The notes beneath the pieces were generated by a model, which saw only the letters and a list, made by a program, of their open reading frames with translations, searched no databases and was not told where the DNA came from. Source: Comamonadaceae bacterium (GTDB lineage: Bacteria > Pseudomonadota > Gammaproteobacteria > Burkholderiales > Burkholderiaceae_C). Taken from it: a stretch of DNA of 34,991 bases. Each line of letters opens with the position of its first letter. Position 1 is the first letter of the stretch. The position numbers were made by a program, and so were the translations under genes. Location of the stretch: assembly GCA_030602185.1 (NCBI GenBank), contig JAUWAE010000007.1:1-34991 (forward strand). Reading direction: 5' to 3'. This document shows, one piece after another, positions 1 through 6,304 of this stretch.

Positions 1-860
1 TCCTCCGCGAACGAGGCAAAGATGAAGTCGGTGGTGCGTTCGGGCACGAAATCGAGGTGCGTCTGCGTGCCCTGCATGAACCCCTTGCCCCAGAGGCCAC
101 CGGAGCCAATGGCGATCATGCCCTGGATGATGTGAAAGCCCTTGCCCAGCGGGTCCTTCATCGGGTCGAGCAGCGTGCACACCCGCTGGCGCTGGTATTC
201 GTGCAGCACCTGCCAGTCCACCCCGGGGGCACACCACTGCGGCTCCATCGCGATGAGCGTGACGATACCCACCACACCCAGCGCCACCGGCGGCAGGATC
301 AGCTTCCAGCTGAGGCCGGCGAAGTAGATCACGAACAGGCCGGAGGCAGCCACCAGCAGCGTGGTGCCCAGGTCGGGCTGGCGCAGGATGAGGAACGACG
401 GCACCGCAAGGATGAGGCCCGCCACCCCGAAGTCCAGCGGCCGCAGCTGGCCCTCGCGCCGCTGGAACCACCATGCCAGCATGAGGGGCATGGCGATCTT
501 CATGATCTCGCTGGGCTGGATGACGATGCCCACGTTCACCCAGCGCTGCGCCCCCTTCTTGGTGATGCCGAACAGCGCCACGGCAATCAACAGCGCCACC
601 CCCACGGTGTAGAGCGGTACGGCCAGGGCCATCAGCCGCTGCGGCGGCACCTGCGCCAGCACGAACATCACCCCCCCGGCGAGCGCCATGTTGCGGGCAT
701 GGACGAGGAAGCGTCCCTCCACGTCGTAACCGACGGAGTACATCACCCCGAGCCCGATGCCGGCGAGCACCAGCACCGCCAGCAGGAACGGGCCGTCGAA
801 CCCCTGGAACACCGGGGCCACACGTCGCCACAAGGGCGGTTTTTCGATCACGACTGCCAT
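1..860 (-). CDS. rodA: RodA, rod-shape SEDS peptidoglycan glycosyltransferase (3' part outside window)
   Basis: An inner-membrane SEDS-family protein that polymerises lipid II into glycan strands during lateral wall growth with its class B PBP partner. The start is the ATG read from 860 down, and 286 codons are present before the window edge. The family is usually about 370-380 residues, so the C-terminal quarter is missing. Translation shows a short cytoplasmic N-terminus, repeated hydrophobic segments, the SEDS motif GAQRWVNVG followed by QPSE at residues about 103-118, the conserved RQPDLGTT at about 160-167, and the GxGGLWGKG / [12 protein letters not shown] block near the edge. The RQPD aspartate belongs to the conserved SEDS active-site region. 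It is divergent from the esterase gene with only 22 bases between the two starts. FtsW, its division paralogue, is encoded further right in the window. Confidence 0.96.
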   Translation of the reverse strand, partial: MAVVIEKPPLWRRVAPVFQGFDGPFLLAVLVLAGIGLGVMYSVGYDVEGRFLVHARNMALAGGVMFVLAQVPPQRLMALAVPLYTVGVALLIAVALFGITKKGAQRWVNVGIVIQPSEIMKIAMPLMLAWWFQRREGQLRPLDFGVAGLILAVPSFLILRQPDLGTTLLVAASGLFVIYFAGLSWKLILPPVALGVVGIVTLIAMEPQWCAPGVDWQVLHEYQRQRVCTLLDPMKDPLGKGFHIIQGMIAIGSGGLWGKGFMQGTQTHLDFVPERTTDFIFASFAE

Positions 861-868
861 GGGGGTGG

Positions 869-874
869 ATTATC
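869..874 (-). promoter_or_regulatory. -10-like hexamer GATAAT before rodA
   Basis: On the minus strand GATAAT matches the sigma-70 -10 consensus at five of six positions and is followed by eight bases and then the rodA ATG. Transcription would begin at or within a base or two of the start codon. No good -35 hexamer is visible at 16-18 bases upstream. The same 22-base gap carries a weaker TATCCT (871-876) facing the esterase gene. Confidence 0.45.
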
Positions 875-882
875 CTAGCCTG

Positions 883-1497
883 ATGGCCAACCCGAGCGAC
901 CTGTTACCTCCCGACACCACCACACACCTGCTGTACCTGCACGGTTTCCGCTCTTCGCCGCGCTCCATGAAGGCCGTGAAAATGGCCGAGCGCGTACGGC
1001 GCGACCACCCGGGCGTGACCTGGTGGTGCCCGCAACTGCCGCCCTCACCGCGCGAGGCGCTGGAACTGATCCACCAGGGCACGGCCGGCTGGCCGCGCAA
1101 CCACACGGCGGTGGTCGGGTCGTCGCTGGGCGGCTTCTACGCCACCCGGCTGGCACTCGACACCGGCTGCCGTGCGGTACTGCTCAACCCCGCCGTAGAC
1201 CCGGCGCGCGATCTGGCCAAGTACATCGGGGAGCAGACGAACTGGCACGACCCCGAAACTCGCTTTTTTTTCCGACCGGCGTACGTGGACGAACTGCGCA
1301 CCCTGGCTGGCGGCACCCTGCCCCATCCGGAACGGGTACTGGCCGTGATCGCCAAGGGCGACGAGGTGCTGGACTGGCGCGAAATGGTGGCCCGCTACCC
1401 CGGCGTGCACCTGAAGCTGCTGGACGGCAGCGACCACGCGCTGAGCGATTTTGACGACCACATCGACGAAGTGATTGCTCACTTGCAACTGGTCTGA
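883..1497 (+). CDS. yqiA: YqiA/UPF0227-family alpha/beta-hydrolase (esterase)
   Basis: A small cytoplasmic alpha/beta-hydrolase of 204 residues, the usual size for the YqiA family, for which short-chain acyl-esterase activity is described. The oxyanion-side motif LLYLHGFRSSP lies at residues 16-26. The nucleophile elbow GSSLGG is at 79-84, with Ser81 as the likely nucleophile. The acid is probably in AKGDEVLDW and the catalytic His in DGSDHALSDF near the C-terminus. The ATG at 883 is chosen because the reading frame upstream runs into rodA; an in-frame GTG at 865 is the only near alternative. It is divergent from rodA and 42 bases upstream of radA. An eight-T run at 1264-1271 lies inside the gene but the frame is intact. 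The physiological substrate cannot be told from the sequence. Confidence 0.88.
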   Translation: MANPSDLLPPDTTTHLLYLHGFRSSPRSMKAVKMAERVRRDHPGVTWWCPQLPPSPREALELIHQGTAGWPRNHTAVVGSSLGGFYATRLALDTGCRAVLLNPAVDPARDLAKYIGEQTNWHDPETRFFFRPAYVDELRTLAGGTLPHPERVLAVIAKGDEVLDWREMVARYPGVHLKLLDGSDHALSDFDDHIDEVIAHLQLV

Positions 1498-1525
1498 AAG
1501 CGGCAAAGCGAGCCGCCCCCACTGC

Positions 1526-1531
1526 TACAGT
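1526..1531 (+). promoter_or_regulatory. -10-like hexamer TACAGT before radA
   Basis: TACAGT is followed by eight pyrimidine-rich bases and then the radA ATG at 1540. There is no purine-rich ribosome-binding site in that gap, which fits a leaderless or nearly leaderless transcript. No clear -35 hexamer is visible. Confidence 0.35.
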
Positions 1532-1539
1532 TTCCTCCC

Positions 1540-2937
1540 ATGGCCAAAGACAAGACCCTGTACGCCTGCAACGAATGCGGCGGCACCACCCCGCGCTGGC
1601 TGGGCAAATGCCCGCACTGCAACGCCTGGAACAGCCTGGTGGAAACCGTGGCCGAAGCGCCCGCCGCCAGCAAGAACCGGCTGAGCAGCGGCACCAAAGG
1701 CCTGGCCCCCACCGCCGAGCTGGCGGTGCTCAGCGAGATCGAGGCCGCCGACGTGGCCCGGACTCCCACCGGCCTGGGCGAGCTCGACCGGGTGCTGGGC
1801 GGTGGCGTGGTGGAAGGCGGCGTGGTGCTGATCGGCGGTGACCCGGGCATCGGCAAATCGACCCTGTTGCTGCAGGCGCTGGACGCGTTGCAGCGCGCCG
1901 GGTTGGACACGCTCTACGTGACCGGCGAGGAAAGCGGCGCCCAGGTGGCGCTGCGCTCGCGCCGGCTGGGGCTGGAGCAGAGCCAGGTGAAGGTGCTGGC
2001 CGAAATCCAGCTCGAAAAAATCCTGGCCACGCTGGACGCGAAGCAGCCGGCCATCGCCGTGATCGACTCGATCCAGACGCTGTACTCCGACCAGCTGAGT
2101 TCTGCGCCGGGCTCGGTGGCGCAGGTGCGCGAATGCGCCGCCCACTTGACGCGCGCGGCCAAGGCCAGCGGCGTGGCCATCGTGCTGGTGGGCCACGTGA
2201 CCAAGGAAGGCGCGCTGGCCGGCCCGCGCGTGCTGGAACACATGGTGGACACGGTGCTGTACTTCGAGGGCGACACCCACAGCAGCTACCGGCTGATCCG
2301 CGCCATCAAGAACCGCTTCGGCGCGGTCAACGAGATCGGCGTGTTCGCCATGACCGAAAAAGGCCTCAAGGGCGTGAGCAACCCGAGCGCGATCTTTCTG
2401 TCGCAACATTCGGCCCCCGTGCCCGGCAGTTGCGTACTCGTGACGCTGGAGGGCACACGGCCCATGTTGGTGGAGATCCAGGCGCTGGTGGACAGTGGTG
2501 GCCCCAGCCCGCGCCGCCTTTCCGTGGGCCTGGACCGCGACCGGCTGGCCATGCTGCTGGCGGTGCTGCACCGCCACGCCGGCGTGGCCTGCATGGACCA
2601 GGACGTGTTCGTGAACGCGGTGGGCGGCGTGCGCATTGGCGAGCCCGCCGCCGACCTGGCGGTGATGCTGGCGATCACCAGCAGCCTGCGCGGCAAGGCG
2701 CTGCCCAAAGGCTTCATTGCCTTTGGCGAAGTGGGCCTGGCTGGCGAGGTGCGCCCTGCGCCGCGTGGGCAGGAGCGGCTGAAGGAAGCAGCCAAGCTGG
2801 GTTTCAGCGTGGCGGTGGTACCCAAGGCCAACCTGCCCAAAAAAGGCGACACCGCCATGGCCAAGGCGCTGGAGGGCATGACCATCCACGCCGTGGAGCG
2901 CATCGAGGACGCGCTGGAGGTGGTGCGGGGGCTGTGA
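1540..2937 (+). CDS. radA: RadA (Sms), recombination branch-migration ATPase
   Basis: A DNA-repair ATPase of 465 residues that promotes branch migration and D-loop processing with RecA. The N-terminal C4 zinc finger has Cys10, Cys13, Cys24 and Cys27. The RecA-like core has the Walker A GGDPGIGKST at about 99-108 and the RadA-specific KNRFG motif at about 257-261. The C-terminal third is a Lon-protease-like domain, starting around GLDRDRLAML and including the VGGVRIGEPAADLA segment. Length and domain order are typical and nothing is missing. It stands alone after the esterase gene and is followed by the leader of the queuosine block, with no obvious intrinsic terminator between them. Confidence 0.98.
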   Translation: MAKDKTLYACNECGGTTPRWLGKCPHCNAWNSLVETVAEAPAASKNRLSSGTKGLAPTAELAVLSEIEAADVARTPTGLGELDRVLGGGVVEGGVVLIGGDPGIGKSTLLLQALDALQRAGLDTLYVTGEESGAQVALRSRRLGLEQSQVKVLAEIQLEKILATLDAKQPAIAVIDSIQTLYSDQLSSAPGSVAQVRECAAHLTRAAKASGVAIVLVGHVTKEGALAGPRVLEHMVDTVLYFEGDTHSSYRLIRAIKNRFGAVNEIGVFAMTEKGLKGVSNPSAIFLSQHSAPVPGSCVLVTLEGTRPMLVEIQALVDSGGPSPRRLSVGLDRDRLAMLLAVLHRHAGVACMDQDVFVNAVGGVRIGEPAADLAVMLAITSSLRGKALPKGFIAFGEVGLAGEVRPAPRGQERLKEAAKLGFSVAVVPKANLPKKGDTAMAKALEGMTIHAVERIEDALEVVRGL

Positions 2938-2963
2938 ACACTGGACTGGCTTTCATCGGCTGT

Positions 2964-2985
2964 CCAAGTTAAAATTCCAACTTGG
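2964..2985 (+). promoter_or_regulatory. Candidate yhhQ-queCDE promoter -10 inside an inverted repeat
   Basis: TAAAAT (2970-2975) is a five-of-six match to the -10 consensus and would start RNA near 2982. It sits in a 7-bp inverted repeat, CCAAGTT (2964-2970) and AACTTGG (2979-2985), separated by eight bases. No T-run follows, so this is not a convincing radA terminator. An operator for an unknown regulator is possible. A -35 box is not clear. Confidence 0.4.
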
Positions 2986-3005
2986 CCGCCAGGTCATCAA
3001 TTCTT

Positions 3006-3046
3006 GATGGGTTCCCTCGCCCCCATCTGTCTTCAAAAAAAAGGAC
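3006..3046 (+). ncRNA. Putative preQ1 class-I riboswitch in the yhhQ leader
   Basis: A 6-bp stem GATGGG (3006-3011) / CCCATC (3022-3027) encloses a 10-base loop that begins TTCC and ends in C just before the 3' strand. It is followed by a tail with eight consecutive A residues (3035-3042) and GGA (3043-3045). The loop TCC can pair with the tail GGA to close an H-type pseudoknot. This is the preQ1-I layout: short P1, C-rich loop, A-rich L3, second helix with the 3' tail. The AGGA tail is also the Shine-Dalgarno of yhhQ, nine bases before its ATG, so ligand binding would block translation. The downstream genes are a queuosine-precursor transporter and queC/D/E, exactly the expected targets. The tail between P1 and GGA is somewhat longer than in the textbook Thermoanaerobacter example. 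Confidence 0.7.
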
Positions 3047-3053
3047 CCCCACC

Positions 3054-3722
3054 ATGACCCCCGTCCATGGCGCCGCCCCGTTGCGCGGCCGCTCCGTATT
3101 GCCGGCCCTCGTCGGCTTGCACATCGCCCTCATCATCGCCAGCAACTACCTGGTGCAACTCCCGTTCGAGCTGTGGGGGGTGCACACCACCTGGGGCTCG
3201 TTCACCTTCCCGCTGGTCTTCGTGGCCACCGACCTGACCGTGCGCCTGCTGGGCAAGGAAGTGGCCCGCGGCGTGATCACCCGCGTCATGCTGCCGGCGT
3301 TGGTGGCGTCGTACGCGGTGTCGGTGCTGTTTTTCGAAGGTGCGTTCAACGGCTGGCAGGCGCTGGGCGCGTTCAACGGCTTTGTTTTCCGCATTGCGCT
3401 GGCCAGCTTCGTGGCCTACGTGGCGGGGCAGTTGCTCGACATCGCGGTCTTTGACCGCTTGCGCCGGGTGAGCGCCTGGTGGGTGGCCCCGGCGGCATCC
3501 ACCGTGCTGGGCAGCCTCCTCGATACCGCACTGTTCTTCGCGGTGGCGTTCCATGCCAGCAGCGACCCGTTCATGGCCCAGCACTGGGTGGAAATTGCCA
3601 CGGTGGACTACTTCACCAAGCTGGCGGTGAGCCTGGCCTGCTTCCTGCCCCTGTATGGCGTGTTGCTGAGCACGCTGGTGCAACGCCTGCAGCCGGTGCC
3701 GCTGGCGGCGGGCCGCTGCTGA
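3054..3722 (+). CDS. yhhQ: YhhQ-type queuosine precursor transporter (VUT family)
   Basis: An inner-membrane importer of the 222-residue VUT/COG1738 family, whose E. coli member YhhQ takes up the queuosine precursors preQ0 and preQ1. Translation shows about six hydrophobic segments, including [16 protein letters not shown] near the N-terminus and [16 protein letters not shown] near the C-terminus. It also has the family block [22 protein letters not shown] and the polar helix SLLDTALFF. The ATG at 3054 is chosen because it follows AAGGA (3041-3045) at a good distance; an upstream in-frame start would run through the riboswitch-like leader. It is 13 bases ahead of queC and probably co-transcribed with queC-queD-queE, so salvage and synthesis would share one switch. 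Confidence 0.9.
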   Translation: MTPVHGAAPLRGRSVLPALVGLHIALIIASNYLVQLPFELWGVHTTWGSFTFPLVFVATDLTVRLLGKEVARGVITRVMLPALVASYAVSVLFFEGAFNGWQALGAFNGFVFRIALASFVAYVAGQLLDIAVFDRLRRVSAWWVAPAASTVLGSLLDTALFFAVAFHASSDPFMAQHWVEIATVDYFTKLAVSLACFLPLYGVLLSTLVQRLQPVPLAAGRC

Positions 3723-3735
3723 CGAGGGAGGCACC

Positions 3736-4443
3736 ATGCACACCCCTCCACCACCCGCTGTCGTCCTGCTCAGTGGTGGGCTGGACTCGACCACCGTGCT
3801 GGCCATGGCCAAGGCACAGGGCTACACCCCCTACGCGCTGAGCTTCCGCTACGGCCAACGCCACGCTCACGAACTGCAGGCCGCCGAGGCCGTGGCCCGC
3901 GCGTTGGGCGCGGCCAAGCACGTGGTCGCACAGATCGACCTGCGCGAATTTGGCGGCTCAGCCCTCACCGCCGACATCGCCGTGCCCAAGGGCCGGTCGG
4001 TGGACGACATGGGCCACGGCATCCCCGTGACCTACGTGCCCGCGCGCAACACCGTGTTCCTGAGCTTCGCGCTGGCCTGGGCCGAAACGCTGGGCGCATC
4101 GGACATCTTCATCGGCGTCAACGCGCTGGACTATTCGGGCTACCCCGACTGCCGCCCGGAGTACATCGCCGCCTTTGAAACCCTGGCCAACCTGGCCACC
4201 AAGGCCGGTGTGGAAGGCACCCAGAAGCTCAAGATCCACAGCCCGCTGATGGCCCTGAACAAGGCTCAGATCATCCAGGAAGGCCTGCGCCTGGGCGTGG
4301 ACTACGCACTCACCAGCAGCTGCTACGACCCGGGCCCGGACGGCAAACCCTGCGGCGGCTGCGATTCGTGTCTGCTGCGCGCCAAGGGCTTTGCCGAAGC
4401 AGGCCACGCGGACCCGCTGTGGGTGCGCTTTGGCATGGCCTGA
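3736..4443 (+). CDS. queC: QueC, 7-cyano-7-deazaguanine (preQ0) synthase
   Basis: A cytosolic ATP-dependent enzyme of 235 residues that converts 7-carboxy-7-deazaguanine and ammonia to preQ0. The PP-loop ATP-binding motif SGGLDS is at residues 13-18. The C-terminal zinc site has Cys196, Cys206, Cys209 and Cys212 in [19 protein letters not shown]. The family segments [17 protein letters not shown] and [16 protein letters not shown] are all present. GAGGGAGG at 3725-3732 precedes the ATG as the ribosome-binding site. It lies between yhhQ and queD in one transcription direction with short gaps. Confidence 0.98.
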   Translation: MHTPPPPAVVLLSGGLDSTTVLAMAKAQGYTPYALSFRYGQRHAHELQAAEAVARALGAAKHVVAQIDLREFGGSALTADIAVPKGRSVDDMGHGIPVTYVPARNTVFLSFALAWAETLGASDIFIGVNALDYSGYPDCRPEYIAAFETLANLATKAGVEGTQKLKIHSPLMALNKAQIIQEGLRLGVDYALTSSCYDPGPDGKPCGGCDSCLLRAKGFAEAGHADPLWVRFGMA

Positions 4444-4459
4444 GCGCGGAGGGTTGAAC

Positions 4460-5545
4460 ATGCACATCCTCCACACCGCCGAGGCGGGCTTTGAGGCCGC
4501 CCGGCGCATCGACGCGCTGCCCGCAGGGCACCCCAAGCAACGCCTGCACGGCCACAGCTTCGTGGCCCGCCTGCGCGGCACCACCGATGCGGGCTGGGCC
4601 GCCTTTGCCGGTGGCGAGGTGGACCAGCTGCGCCGCCAGCTGACCGCCGGCGTGCAGGTGCTGGACCACAGCTGCCTGAACGACCACGTGCCCAGCCCCA
4701 CCGACACGCAGCTGGCCCGGTGGCTGCACCAACGGCTGCAAGGCGACGGCCTGCACCTGCAACAGGTGGGCGTGCAGAGCACCCGCACCAGCGGCGTGGA
4801 GATTGACGCCCAGGGCCAGGCCCATGTGTGGCGCCGCTACGTGCTGCACGCCGCCCACCAGTTGCCCAACGTGCCGGAAGGGCACAAGTGCGGCCGCATG
4901 CATGGGCACGGCTTCGAAGTGCTGCTGCACGCCCGCCAAAGCGGCGCCACGCCAGTGGACGCCGACCAACTGGACGCCCAGTGGGCGCCGCTGCACCGGT
5001 TGCTGGACCATGCCTGCCTGAACGACATCCCCGGCCTGCAGAACCCGACGAGCGAGGTGATGTCGGGCTGGCTCTGGCGTCAGCTCAAGCCGCTGTTGCC
5101 GGAACTCTCGTGGGTGACGGTGTTTGAGACGGCATCGTGCGGTGCCAGCCACGACGGCCAGCACTACCGCATCTGGAAGGAAATGACGCTGGACAGCGCG
5201 GTGCGCCTGCGGCATGCGCCCGAACACAGCCCGCTGCAGCGCCTGCACGGGCACACCTTCACCCTGCGCCTGCACTTGTGTGCCCCGCTGGACGAAGTGA
5301 TGGGCTGGACCGTGGACTTTGGCGACGTGAAGCGGCTGTTCGACCCCATCTTCAAGGCCCTGGACCACCGCCCGCTGCACGAACTGGCCGGGCTGCCCGA
5401 CTGCGACTGCGCCAGCCTGGCGCGCTGGGTGCTGGGGCAGGCGCGCAGCGAGTTGCCCGCACTCAACCGCGTGGACCTGCACGAGACCCCGGGGTGCGGC
5501 GCCGTGGCCTTGCTGGGCGACAGCGAAGCCGCTTTGCCCATCTGA
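4460..5545 (+). CDS. queD: QueD-like protein with three tandem 6-pyruvoyl-tetrahydropterin-synthase repeats
   Basis: QueD makes 6-carboxy-5,6,7,8-tetrahydropterin from dihydroneopterin triphosphate. This protein is 361 residues, three times the usual ~120, and three PTPS repeats can be read. Repeat 2 (about 125-230) looks like a full QueD: zinc ligands His133, His148 and His150, catalytic Cys144 in GHKCGRMHGH, Asp183-His184 in LDHACLNDIPGL, and Glu223 in VFETASCG. Repeat 1 (about 1-118) keeps HGH (30-32) and LDH (68-70) but has Arg for the first zinc His, Lys26 at the Cys position and no terminal Glu. Repeat 3 (about 245-355) keeps HGH (263-265), VDFGDVKR, LDH (301-303) and the terminal Glu342 but has Leu259 at the Cys position. 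GGAGG at 4448-4452 sets the ATG at 4460. I infer that one site per chain is active and the outer repeats are structural. It lies between queC and queE. Confidence 0.88.
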   Translation: MHILHTAEAGFEAARRIDALPAGHPKQRLHGHSFVARLRGTTDAGWAAFAGGEVDQLRRQLTAGVQVLDHSCLNDHVPSPTDTQLARWLHQRLQGDGLHLQQVGVQSTRTSGVEIDAQGQAHVWRRYVLHAAHQLPNVPEGHKCGRMHGHGFEVLLHARQSGATPVDADQLDAQWAPLHRLLDHACLNDIPGLQNPTSEVMSGWLWRQLKPLLPELSWVTVFETASCGASHDGQHYRIWKEMTLDSAVRLRHAPEHSPLQRLHGHTFTLRLHLCAPLDEVMGWTVDFGDVKRLFDPIFKALDHRPLHELAGLPDCDCASLARWVLGQARSELPALNRVDLHETPGCGAVALLGDSEAALPI

Positions 5546-5561
5546 ACGCCAAGGCCCAAGC

Positions 5562-6197
5562 ATGACCTACGCCGTCAAGGAAATCTTCTACACCCTGCAA
5601 GGCGAAGGCGGGCAGGCGGGCCGCGCCGCCGTGTTCTGCCGTTTTGCAGGCTGCAACCTGTGGAGCGGGCGCGAGGAAGACCGCGCCCAGGCCATCTGCC
5701 GTTTTTGCGACACCGACTTCGTGGGCACCGACGGCACGGGCGGCGGCAAGTTTGCCACCGCCCAGGCGCTGGCTGAGGCCGTGCGCTCGCACTGGCCCAG
5801 TTCGGCAGGCGGCTCCCCGTTGGTGGTGTGCACCGGGGGTGAACCCCTGCTGCAGCTCGACGCACCGCTGATCGACGCCCTGCACGCGCAGGGGTTCGAG
5901 ATTGCCGTGGAAACCAACGGCACGCAGCCCATCCCCCCCGGGCTGGACTGGGTGTGCGTTAGCCCCAAGGCGGGCAGCGAACTGGTGGCCACGGCGGGCG
6001 ACGAGCTCAAGCTGGTGTTCCCGCAGCCGGGCGCACTGCCCGAGCAGTTCGAGCCGCTGGCGTTCCGCCACTTCTTCCTGCAGCCCATGGACGGCCCGTT
6101 GCGCGAGCAGCACACCGAGGCCGCCGTCGCGTACTGCATGGCCCACCCGCAGTGGCGCCTGTCGCTGCAGACGCACAAGCTGCTGGGGATTCCCTGA
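5562..6197 (+). CDS. queE: QueE, 7-carboxy-7-deazaguanine synthase (radical SAM)
   Basis: A radical-SAM enzyme of 211 residues that rearranges 6-carboxytetrahydropterin, the QueD product, to 7-carboxy-7-deazaguanine. The cluster motif is not the common CX3CX2C. The three cysteines are Cys31, Cys46 and Cys49, a CX14CX2C spacing known from the Burkholderia-type QueE. The substrate and cofactor elements EIFYTLQGEG at the N-terminus, CTGGEPLLQ in the middle and AVETNGTQ are present, as is SPKAG. The start is the ATG 16 bases after the queD stop, with only a weak Shine-Dalgarno, which suggests coupling to upstream translation. It is the last gene of the queuosine block. Confidence 0.97.
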   Translation: MTYAVKEIFYTLQGEGGQAGRAAVFCRFAGCNLWSGREEDRAQAICRFCDTDFVGTDGTGGGKFATAQALAEAVRSHWPSSAGGSPLVVCTGGEPLLQLDAPLIDALHAQGFEIAVETNGTQPIPPGLDWVCVSPKAGSELVATAGDELKLVFPQPGALPEQFEPLAFRHFFLQPMDGPLREQHTEAAVAYCMAHPQWRLSLQTHKLLGIP

Positions 6198-6304
6198 CGC
6201 TTTGACGCGCCCGCAGGAGCACCCACCCCGGTAAACTCGGGGTTTGGTCGGCGCCGCCCTGTAGGCTTCGGCCCCAGACCGCCCTTCCACCCGAAAGCCC
6301 CATT

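Noticed and set aside
1525-2889. 454-codon minus-strand frame opposite radA
   Set aside because: Low-complexity His/Gln/Ala product, antisense to an intact RadA.
6202-6237. TTGACG and TAAACT before the RNB exonuclease as a promoter
   Set aside because: The spacing is 24 bases, too long for sigma-70. TAAACT alone may still be a -10 but support is thin.
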